DNA of 64,000 nt from Marinilabiliales bacterium (lineage in GTDB: Bacteria; Bacteroidota; Bacteroidia; Bacteroidales; SZUA-534): assembly GCA_003512955.1 (NCBI GenBank), contig DOTG01000026.1, forward strand, positions 222,032 through 286,031. Reading direction: 5' to 3'. Under the pieces are notes generated by a model. The model made no database searches. It was not told the DNA's origin and saw nothing but the letters and a program-made list of their open reading frames with translations. A program made the position numbers and the translations under genes. Numbering within the stretch: position 1 is the first letter of the stretch; every line of letters begins with the position of its first letter. This document shows, piece after piece, positions 9,264 through 16,155 of the stretch.

Positions 9264-10715
9264 TTATTTGTCGTTCTTAATTATTTGATAAATATTTTTA
9301 ATTTTAATCAATCCTGTGCTGAATGCCCATATAATGCTTAAGGTTACCATCAGCACCATGGTTAACATCCAGTTGTAAGGCAAATCTTTTGAGATAACCC
9401 CGAAAAGGACTACACCAGCTGCAAATATCAACAATAAAATGATAAGTTTATAATTTATATGAAGCTTAAAGATGCGGAATGCCAATACAATTTGAATAAA
9501 TGCCGTAATGCTTTGGGTAAGCAGGCTCGAAACGGCGGAACCTAATACCTGGTAGCGTGGGATTAAAATTAAATTGAGGATCACATTCAAAACCATTCCT
9601 GCCAAAGCCATTAAATTTAGTGCCCTCAAGCTGCCATTGGCGGTAAGCAACGTGCCAAAAATATAGGTCATTGAAATGGGGATGTACCCAAACATCAGAA
9701 TTGAAAAAATTACCGCGGACGATTCTATATGGCTATGATACATTAATACCATCAATTCGTTGTTATAAAAGGCACAAGTAACCGATAAAATGATGGATGG
9801 GATGACAATGAGGATGAACGAGAGGAGAACCAACTGGCCTACGGGTTCTTTTTGTTTGATCATTTTGGAAAACATGGGAAGCAATAACCCGGCAAATAAA
9901 AGCGAAAACATCGAGGCGGCATCCAATATCCGGAAAGCTTGTGCATAAATGCCCGCCTGCTTGCTTCCATCGGGCAAAAGCCGCTCCAACATCACCGAAT
10001 CGACCCGGTTGTAAAAGGCCATAAGCAGGATTAACAACGCATAAGGGTAGCTCTTTTTAAGAATGGCCATTGAGAAATGCCAATCGAATCGTATCCGGAT
10101 TTTTCCGCTCCGCCACAGCACCAAGGCAAAGGCTATCAAAGCAGTAATGGCGTAAGCCGCTGTTTGAGCCATCGCAAACCATTTGATTTGGAATGGCTCC
10201 TCGGTGATGTGGCCCCACAACAAAAAGCTGCAAAAAATGATCATTAACGTGCGGTCCAATACCGAAATGATACTGTCTGTTTTGAATAAATGAAGCCCTG
10301 AAAGATTCGAGCGCAGGTACATGATAAACGATGCCAGGAACTGGTTGAAAACCAATATCAGCAAAAGTTTTATCTGATCCCATTGGTAATTCGAAAGCCA
10401 GGCAATGGTTAAGCTGACAATAAAATACACCGCTCCCAGTAGGGCCCGTAATATGATGATGTTTGAAAAATGCTTGTTCAGCAAGTGGTTGTGCTGTGCA
10501 ATATTCCGGCTGTTGAAGTTGGTGATTCCCAAATCGAGCAGAATGTTCAAAATAAGCGAAAAGTTGAAAAGTGCAAAATAAAACCCATATTGTTCTGCCC
10601 CCACCACATTTTGAACAGTACGGTCGATACCGAAAATCCAGAATGGTTTTATCAGTAAATTCAGAAAAAGGACTAATCCCAGGTTGGTGATAAATTTCCG
10701 CTTCAAGCTATTCAA
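9264..10715 (-). CDS. Polysaccharide flippase (Wzx/MATE-like MVF superfamily)
   Basis: A 483-residue polytopic membrane protein with roughly 12-14 hydrophobic segments spread evenly along the chain, matching the polysaccharide_synt/Wzx group that flips undecaprenyl-linked oligosaccharides across the inner membrane. Typical features are the N-terminal LINLLIKPFWIFGIDRTVQNVVGAEQYGFYFALFNF region and the central GIYAQAFRILDAASMFSLLFAG segment. It is 34 bases upstream of the DUF2723 gene and 26 bases downstream of the methyltransferase on the same strand, so it is probably cotranscribed. Its substrate cannot be named. Confidence 0.87.
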   Translation of the reverse strand: MNSLKRKFITNLGLVLFLNLLIKPFWIFGIDRTVQNVVGAEQYGFYFALFNFSLILNILLDLGITNFNSRNIAQHNHLLNKHFSNIIILRALLGAVYFIVSLTIAWLSNYQWDQIKLLLILVFNQFLASFIMYLRSNLSGLHLFKTDSIISVLDRTLMIIFCSFLLWGHITEEPFQIKWFAMAQTAAYAITALIAFALVLWRSGKIRIRFDWHFSMAILKKSYPYALLILLMAFYNRVDSVMLERLLPDGSKQAGIYAQAFRILDAASMFSLLFAGLLLPMFSKMIKQKEPVGQLVLLSFILIVIPSIILSVTCAFYNNELMVLMYHSHIESSAVIFSILMFGYIPISMTYIFGTLLTANGSLRALNLMALAGMVLNVILNLILIPRYQVLGSAVSSLLTQSITAFIQIVLAFRIFKLHINYKLIILLLIFAAGVVLFGVISKDLPYNWMLTMVLMVTLSIIWAFSTGLIKIKNIYQIIKNDK

Positions 10716-10741
10716 GTTTTGGAATCCAAATGTAACAATCT

Positions 10742-11512
10742 TTAAGCAGGATTTTTAATGTCGATTTCTTTTTTTGGCTCCGACAACTCAATTAACAGAA
10801 ACCACGATTGCCAACGTAAAAAAGGGAAAATAAAAAACAACAATTTATCAAAACCATGAAGCATGTAAAGAAGGGGTTTAAAAACAAAAGTATTACGGAA
10901 AAGAATAGCTGGTAGGGAGAACATAAAAAAGAAGTGATATCGAACTTTAATAAAATAATTGTTTAGTAACAATATATCTTTTTTCAATAACGGGTGCTCA
11001 TCTTCTGTTCTCAAATGTGGGGTGCGGTTTCGGTACCAGTTAATTAAAAAATTGTGTCCAAGTGGTTCCATAAAAAGGGCTTTCCCATCGGGTTTTAAAA
11101 CTCGGGCTATTTCAGCGTACGCTTTGTGAATATCTAAATGATGCAAAATTCCTGAACCACAGATAAGATCGAATTCGTGATCGGCAAAATCCAGCTCTTC
11201 TGCATTCATTTGCCGAAAATCGATGGCCAAACCTATGTTTTGCGCTTTTGTACTTGCCTGTTGAATGGCAAAGTCGGAGATGTCAATACCTGTAACTTGG
11301 GCTTTTTCGGCTGCTAACTGATATGCAGTACTCCCTTCGCCGCAACCATATTCAAGAACTTTCTTTTTTGGGCAGAGTTTCCGCAATTTTGATACATACC
11401 TATCTTCAATTAAAAAAAAAATAGAATAAAACTTTTGCGTAACGATTCTCGACTTATCGTTAAATATTTGATTGTGAAATTCCTGTTCCCGTTTAATCCG
11501 TTCGTTATCCAC
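10742..11512 (-). CDS. Class I SAM-dependent methyltransferase
   Basis: A 256-residue protein with the Rossmann methyltransferase motifs: VLEYGCGEGSTAYQLA (motif I, near residues 49-64), VTGIDISDFAI (motif II), and DLICGSGILHHLDIHKAYAEIARVLKPDG (motifs IV-VI). The hydrophobic C-terminal region (from about 190) resembles that of membrane-associated methyltransferases acting on lipids or sugars. It is the first gene of the minus-strand trio with the flippase and DUF2723 protein, which suggests a role in modifying a lipid-linked glycan. The acceptor is unknown. Confidence 0.85.
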   Translation of the reverse strand: MDNERIKREQEFHNQIFNDKSRIVTQKFYSIFFLIEDRYVSKLRKLCPKKKVLEYGCGEGSTAYQLAAEKAQVTGIDISDFAIQQASTKAQNIGLAIDFRQMNAEELDFADHEFDLICGSGILHHLDIHKAYAEIARVLKPDGKALFMEPLGHNFLINWYRNRTPHLRTEDEHPLLKKDILLLNNYFIKVRYHFFFMFSLPAILFRNTFVFKPLLYMLHGFDKLLFFIFPFLRWQSWFLLIELSEPKKEIDIKNPA

Positions 11513-11562
11513 TGTAATTTGTTTTTAGTTATGACCCAAAAATATCAATATTCTAGGATAGG

Positions 11563-11594
11563 TTGACCATATCAAAGTATTTTCTTTATTTTTG
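11563..11594 (+). promoter_or_regulatory. Promoter of the GT4-rnhB unit
   Basis: TTG (11563-11565), a 21-base spacer, then TATTTTTG (11587-11594), matching the Bacteroidota consensus 20 bases upstream of the GT4 start codon. Confidence 0.65.
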
Positions 11595-11614
11595 AAAACA
11601 CAAAAACAAACCCG

Positions 11615-12742
11615 ATGAGGATAGCAGTAAACGCACAGCTCTTGCTGAAAAACCGATTGGAGGGATTGGGGCAGTTTACCCATGAAACATTAAAAAGATT
11701 GGTAGTTAATCATCCTGAGCATGAGTTTTTATTTATTTTCGATCGTGATTGGAGCCCTGAATTTATTTATGCTCCAAATGTGACCCCTATTAAAACCCTT
11801 ATTCCCTCGCGTCATCCTTTCCTTTGGTATATCCGGTTTCAATTTATTATCCCACACCTGATTAAAAAACATAAAGCCGATTTGTTTCTTTCAACCGATG
11901 GTTGGTCAACTACTTGTAAAGGAATAAAAACGGTAACTGTTATTCATGATATTGATTTTTGGCACCATCCCCAGAATTTCCCCTACTTAACACGTAAATA
12001 TTATAACTATTTTTCCCCAAAATTTGCCCGTCACAGTACCCGGCTGGCAACCGTTTCAGAGTATTCAAAATCGGATTTGGTAAAAACCTGGGGCCTTGCG
12101 CCCGAGAATATTGATGTGATTTATAACGGGAGCCTTGAGATTTTCCAACCGCTCCATCCTTCAGCGATTGCCCAAACATTGACCGAAACCACCCAAGGAG
12201 TTCCTTATTTTATTTACATTGGTTCGTTAAATCCCAGAAAAAACATTAAGGGAATGCTTTTGGCCTTCGACCGATTTAAACAGCAAACCCAATTGCCACA
12301 TAAGCTGATGATTGTGGGAGAAAAAATGTGGCGCGATGCAACCATCGATCGGGTGTTCGAAAGGTTACTATCAAAAAAAGACGTGTTATTTATGGGGCGT
12401 CAATCCACAGAGAACCTGCACCGTTTATTGGGAAGTTCCATAGCATTGGTGTTGGTATCGCATCTTGAGGGGTTTGGAATTCCTTTGATTGAAGCCATGA
12501 ACTGTGACGTTCCTGTAATCTGCTCCAATACCACTGCCATGCCCGAGGTTGCAGGTAAGGCTGGCCATTTGGTCAATCCTGGTCAGATAGAGTCCATTGC
12601 CGAAGGATTCCGGCGGTTAGCCAGCGAACCCGATTATCGGAACCAACTCATTGACCATGCACGTATTCAAAAAACCAAATTTAGCTGGGACCAATCGGCC
12701 ACGAAGCTTTGGGGCAGTATTGAAAAATGCATGAATTCTTAA
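11615..12742 (+). CDS. Glycosyltransferase family 4
   Basis: A 375-residue GT-B fold enzyme of family GT4, transferring a sugar from a nucleotide donor with retention of configuration. The N-terminal acceptor domain has the Gly-rich loop RLEGLGQFTHE (residues 14-24). The C-terminal donor-binding domain starts at YFIYIGSLNPRKNIKGML (near 204) and carries SHLEGFGIPLIEAMNCDVPVICS, with the E-x7-E signature that binds the nucleotide sugar. The pattern is closest to mannosyltransferases, but the donor is not certain. The rnhB start follows its stop by three bases, so the two are likely cotranscribed. Confidence 0.9.
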   Translation: MRIAVNAQLLLKNRLEGLGQFTHETLKRLVVNHPEHEFLFIFDRDWSPEFIYAPNVTPIKTLIPSRHPFLWYIRFQFIIPHLIKKHKADLFLSTDGWSTTCKGIKTVTVIHDIDFWHHPQNFPYLTRKYYNYFSPKFARHSTRLATVSEYSKSDLVKTWGLAPENIDVIYNGSLEIFQPLHPSAIAQTLTETTQGVPYFIYIGSLNPRKNIKGMLLAFDRFKQQTQLPHKLMIVGEKMWRDATIDRVFERLLSKKDVLFMGRQSTENLHRLLGSSIALVLVSHLEGFGIPLIEAMNCDVPVICSNTTAMPEVAGKAGHLVNPGQIESIAEGFRRLASEPDYRNQLIDHARIQKTKFSWDQSATKLWGSIEKCMNS

Positions 12743-12745
12743 ACC

Positions 12746-13351
12746 ATGTTACTTCCTTATTATCTGGAACATGTTGTTGAAGCCGGCTGCGATGAAGCTG
12801 GGAGAGGCTGTTTGGCCGGCCCTGTTTTTGCCGCAGCGGTGGTTCTTCCTGCCGGCTTTTACCATCCCCTGTTGAACGATTCCAAGCAAATGACCGAGAA
12901 AAACCGGTTGCAATTAAAGGAGTTGATTTTAGAAAAGGCAATTTCGTATGCTGTGGCTTCTTATACGGCAGCAGAAATTGATCAGGTAAATATCCTCAAC
13001 GCCTCTATCTATTCCATGCACCGGGCACTGGAGCAGTTGATTCCTCGTCCGGATCATATTATTGTGGATGGTAACCGGTTTAAGGATTTCCGCAACATCC
13101 CCTACCAAACTGTCATTAAAGGCGATGGCAAATATGCCTCTATTGCAGCAGCATCGGTGTTGGCAAAGACTTTCCGTGACGGGTTTATGGAGAAAATCCA
13201 TCAGGAATATCCGCAGTATGGCTGGAACAAAAATAAAGGTTACCCGACCAAAGATCACCGTACGGCCATTAAAAAGTTTGGCATTACGCCTTACCACCGT
13301 AAGAGTTTCCGGTTACTGGACGAACAATTGTCTATTGATTTTGGGGATTGA
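12746..13351 (+). CDS. rnhB: Ribonuclease HII
   Basis: RNase HII cuts the RNA strand of RNA/DNA hybrids and starts removal of single ribonucleotides from DNA. The 201-residue protein has the catalytic motif CDEAGRGCLAGPVFAAAVVLP (Asp and Glu, with the GRG ribonucleotide-recognition motif), the third acidic residue in HIIVDGNRF, and the fourth in ILAKTFRD-type context ASVLAKTFRDGFM. The length is normal. It overlaps no other gene and is translationally close to the upstream GT4 gene. Confidence 0.96.
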   Translation: MLLPYYLEHVVEAGCDEAGRGCLAGPVFAAAVVLPAGFYHPLLNDSKQMTEKNRLQLKELILEKAISYAVASYTAAEIDQVNILNASIYSMHRALEQLIPRPDHIIVDGNRFKDFRNIPYQTVIKGDGKYASIAAASVLAKTFRDGFMEKIHQEYPQYGWNKNKGYPTKDHRTAIKKFGITPYHRKSFRLLDEQLSIDFGD

Positions 13352-13399
13352 ATTCCCAATGTATTTTAATGATTAAGGGAATATTGCGTATTAAAATGG

Positions 13400-13420
13400 A
13401 AAAAAGTGGCCGGAACCACT
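13400..13420 (-). terminator. Intrinsic terminator after the 88-aa gene
   Basis: Read on the minus strand, the hairpin AGTGG-ttccgg-CCACT is followed by six Ts. It sits 12 bases beyond the stop of the gene at 13432-13698, between convergent genes. Confidence 0.6.
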
Positions 13421-13431
13421 CTAAAAGTATC

Positions 13432-13698
13432 CTATTTTATCAATTTACGGAGTTTTTCAAATATTTTATCGGCTCCATCAATCAGTTCTTTCCTCAGATC
13501 GTTGAAATACTTGGGAGAGGTGGTTTCCGGGTGGTTGATTCTTTGAATCAGCGAATTCCGGAGTTGCACGGCCTCTTCCACTAATTTGATGGTGGCTTCG
13601 CTCTTTGCCGGGTGAAAGGCCATAAAGGTGTTGCAGTCGGAAATAATCTCAAAAATGAGGTAATTCACTTCGTTTTTTAGGTCGCGTATCTTTGCCAT
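13432..13698 (-). CDS. Small helical protein of unknown function
   Basis: An 88-residue, charged, probably all-helical cytoplasmic protein that I cannot assign to a named family. It reads MAKIRDLKNEVNYLIFEI at the start, has a single Cys in the middle (SDCNTFMAF), and ends in the basic IFEKLRKLIK. It has no signal peptide or membrane segment. Codon use looks like the neighbouring core genes and it has its own terminator, so it is likely real. A domain-wide conserved hypothetical is the best description. Confidence 0.7.
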   Translation of the reverse strand: MAKIRDLKNEVNYLIFEIISDCNTFMAFHPAKSEATIKLVEEAVQLRNSLIQRINHPETTSPKYFNDLRKELIDGADKIFEKLRKLIK

Positions 13699-13985
13699 AA
13701 TCTTGTTTTTTAAATTAGGTGTGTAATTTACTAAATGGGTTTGAAATCAAAAACAGTTCCCATTTATTTCTTTTATCATTAGCTATCTTACATGTATCGG
13801 GGCGTTCTTAATGCTTTTTCGTATCAAATCAATCCTCAACCTTTCCGGTTTGCTGGCTTTAGATCGTGGTTGATAGCTGTAACGCGGATATATCGGTTTA
13901 CAGCTTTGATTTTGGGCAAGGAAAAACCTTTGAATAACTGTCAAACCCCGCCATAACTTATGCCTGCTGTTGTAAGTATCTGTAT
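13699..13985 (-). other. Non-coding stretch between the 88-aa gene and the HEPN remnant
   Basis: No convincing gene. A 73-codon open frame (14004-13783) is Arg/Lys-rich, begins inside the 3' end of the HEPN remnant and has no family features. I see no terminator or repeat here. Confidence 0.4.
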
Positions 13986-14374
13986 TTAGTTTATGTTCAG
14001 ACATTCTTTAATTGCTGAAATAAATTCTTGTATTTCTGAAAACATCTCATCTACAGTTTCCTTCTCAAATTCAATGTAAGAATCATAATCCCCTTTTGTT
14101 CTCCTATTGAAAGCCTTGTTTATGATTTTACCATATTTTGAATCAATAAGTCCTTCATGAATGAAGCTTACCTATCAACTGAGTATGTTGATGTTTCAAA
14201 TTTATTTGCCAATCCAAGTGCTAACAATGAATAGAACATCCCGTAATAAACCCTGTTAACAGCAGAACGTAATCTGTTATTTTCTATAAGTAACCGGACA
14301 TCTAAAATAGTTTCATCAGCTTGCTTTAACCGATACTTAATTAAACTATCCCTGTCATTACTTTCTATCGTCAT
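13986..14374 (-). pseudogene. HEPN-domain protein of an MNT-HEPN pair, frameshifted
   Basis: HEPN proteins are often the RNase-like toxin partner of MNT nucleotidyltransferases. The intact start (from ATG 14374, four bases overlapping the MNT stop) encodes MTIESNDRDSLIKYRLKQAD, a helical region, then AVNRVYYGMFYSLLAL, typical of HEPN. The frame is then lost at about 14185. In the next frame HTQLIGK is readable, and in the third frame FIHEGLIDSKYG through YDSYIEFEKETVDEMFSEIQEFI runs to a stop at 13986. These pieces in order match one HEPN protein of about 130 residues, so two small indels near 14165-14195 have inactivated it. The Rx4-6H RNase motif usually found near the middle is not clearly present, so catalytic ability of the ancestor is uncertain. 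Confidence 0.8.
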
Positions 14375-14819
14375 GCGTGAATCCCAGATTTTAAGGCATT
14401 TATAAAAATAGATTGCCTCCCGCGAATTGTTGCAAGTTCTTTATTTGATATTACATGAACATCCAATAAGATGTTGTATTTCAAATCTATATCATAACAC
14501 AAATCTAAAATCTGATTTTCGTCTTTCCATGTGTATTCCTTATCTAAAACAATCAGCACATCAAAATCGGAAGATTCTTTTGAATCGCCCCGGGCCTGAG
14601 AACCAAACAAAGCAACATCTTTTACAGACTGTCCGTAGTTTGTTATTACCTTATTTCCGCAAGTCACGGGGTGACTAATTGAATAACAATTGTTTGCCTT
14701 CTTTGTGTCAAATTGAGTCACCCCGTGACTTTCAACGGTTTACCAGATGACCTGCGGATTTTAGGTATTAAATGACTTTTCAGGTCTGATAATATTATTG
14801 ACTTGTCAACCATTTTCAT
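14371..14819 (-). pseudogene. MNT-type nucleotidyltransferase interrupted by a miniature element
   Basis: The downstream part encodes the minimal nucleotidyltransferase motif VALFGSQARGDSKESSDFD and a further conserved strand NILLDVHVIS. In MNT-HEPN pairs the MNT protein adenylylates and silences the HEPN toxin. The 5' part lies upstream, from ATG 14819, encoding MKMVDKSIILSDLKSHL. Between them sits a 117-bp element (14649-14765) flanked by TATTA. Removing the element plus one TATTA joins the two parts exactly in frame (SHL-ITNYGQSVKDVALFG), giving a normal protein of about 108 residues. The present ORF from ATG 14721 (116 codons) takes its first 24 codons from the element, so a chimeric protein could still be made. 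Confidence 0.85.
14649..14765. mobile_element. 117-bp MITE copy 1, inserted in the MNT gene
   Basis: The ends are CCTTATTTCCGC and GCGGATTTTAGG, imperfect 12-bp terminal inverted repeats. Inside is a second, 16-bp perfect inverted repeat beginning AAGTCACGGGGTGACT, each arm of which is itself nearly palindromic (GTCAC-ggg-GTGAC). The flanks TATTA (14644-14648) and TATTA (14766-14770) are a 5-bp target duplication. There is no transposase. It is nearly identical to the copy at 25401-25517. Confidence 0.9.
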
Positions 14820-14890
14820 AATTTTTATAAAAATACAAAAATGAACGGATTATAACCGTATGGTCAAAAACAGCTTGACTTAACGGTGGG

Positions 14891-16009
14891 TCAATTGGTG
14901 CCGCGACCTTTTGCATTGGTATTAATTTCTACTTTTTGCGTGGCTATTAGTTTGTTATTCCGTTCATGAACAGATGATAACACTCTCTGGGCTATTTCGG
15001 CAAAAGCCATCCCTGTTATCGTTTCGGAATTGGCAGCCACTGGAACGCCAGAATCCCCTCCTTCGCAGATACTCTGCACAATAGGGATTTGCCCCAAAAG
15101 TGTTAAGTTCAGTTTTTCGGCCAAGGCTTTACAGCCCTCTTTCCCAAAAATGTAATATTTGTTTTCGGGCAATTCGGCTGGGGTAAACCAGGCCATATTT
15201 TCAATCAATCCCAAAACGGGGACGTTTATTTTTTCTCCTTTAAACATGTTGATTCCTTTAATTGCATCGGCCAAAGCCACATCTTGCGGGGTGCTTACAA
15301 TAATAGCTCCGGTAACGGCAACCGACTGTACCAACGTTAAATGAATATCGCTGGTGCCAGGAGGCAGGTCAATCAATAAATAATCGAGTTCGCCCCAGTC
15401 GCCTTGCAGCAACAGTTGATTAAGCGCACTGGTGGCCATGGGACCCCGCCAAACCAAAGCGTCTTCGGGGTTCACAAAAAATCCGATAGAAAGCAACTTC
15501 ACCCCATATTTTTCCACCGGTATAATGATATCCGTCCCATTTTCGCGTTTAACCTCTGGCCGGGCACCTTCCATCTGAAACATCTTAGGTACCGATGGCC
15601 CGTAAATATCGGCATCAACTAAACCAACTTTGGCTCCGGTATTTGCCAGAGCAACCGCCAGGTTACTTGCAACGGTTGATTTCCCAACGCCTCCTTTGCC
15701 CGAGGCAATGGCAATAATGTTTTTTACTTTTTCCAAAGGTTTGGTGCTTTCTTCTTTTACTGTCATGGCTTTTATATTGCCACGCACATCGGCCCCAGAG
15801 CCTAAATGTTTTTCAATGGCATCCACACATTCCTTTTTCAATTGGGCAATGTTGGTGGTGTTTTCTTTGTTAAATACTAAGGCGAAGGAGATTTTCTTTC
15901 CTTCAATCTCCAGCTCGTGAACCATTCCAAGGGAGACGATATCTTTTTTCTGTTCCGGATGGATTACAAGGCGTAAGGCATCAAAAACCTGTTTTGCTGT
16001 ATATGACAT
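14891..16009 (-). CDS. mrp: Mrp/ApbC family P-loop ATPase, iron-sulfur cluster carrier
   Basis: A 372-residue Mrp protein thought to bind and transfer Fe-S clusters. It has an N-terminal MIP18/DUF59 domain (residues 1-85), then a MinD-like ATPase with the deviant Walker A ASGKGGVGKSTVASNLA (near 103-118), switch DADIYGPSVPKMF, and LLIDLPPGTSDIHLTL. The C-terminal CxxC that coordinates the cluster in many Mrp proteins is not seen: the corresponding segment reads IENMAWFTPAELPENKYY. I believe this form is common in Bacteroidota. A GKGRGTN tail ends the protein. The start is an ATG just downstream of a terminator for sppA. Confidence 0.93.
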   Translation of the reverse strand: MSYTAKQVFDALRLVIHPEQKKDIVSLGMVHELEIEGKKISFALVFNKENTTNIAQLKKECVDAIEKHLGSGADVRGNIKAMTVKEESTKPLEKVKNIIAIASGKGGVGKSTVASNLAVALANTGAKVGLVDADIYGPSVPKMFQMEGARPEVKRENGTDIIIPVEKYGVKLLSIGFFVNPEDALVWRGPMATSALNQLLLQGDWGELDYLLIDLPPGTSDIHLTLVQSVAVTGAIIVSTPQDVALADAIKGINMFKGEKINVPVLGLIENMAWFTPAELPENKYYIFGKEGCKALAEKLNLTLLGQIPIVQSICEGGDSGVPVAANSETITGMAFAEIAQRVLSSVHERNNKLIATQKVEINTNAKGRGTN

Positions 16010-16067
16010 TTCTTTAATTTTTCTGCAAAAATAATGGTTAAAAAGAGAAATACTGGAAATGGTACAA

Positions 16068-16105
16068 AAAAAAGACCTGCTGGTATTTTTTAGCAGATCT
16101 TTTTT
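16068..16105 (-). terminator. Terminator after sppA
   Basis: The arms AAAAAAGACCTGCT and AGCAGATCTTTTTT pair around a 10-base loop with one mismatch. A- and T-tracts flank it on both sides, so it could act on either strand. It separates sppA from mrp, both on the minus strand. Confidence 0.75.
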
Positions 16106-16155
16106 CTTAAATATTGTTGAACCTGTAAGTCACAGGGTGACTTCTAACACTCAAC

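Noticed and set aside
13783..14004. 73-codon frame rich in Arg and Lys
   Set aside because: It overlaps the HEPN remnant in another frame, and I see no conserved motif or control element.
16127..16143. Palindrome AAGTCACAGGGTGACTT after sppA
   Set aside because: It resembles the inner arm of the MITE (one arm only) but lacks the terminal repeats and target duplication; it may be chance or a short relic.
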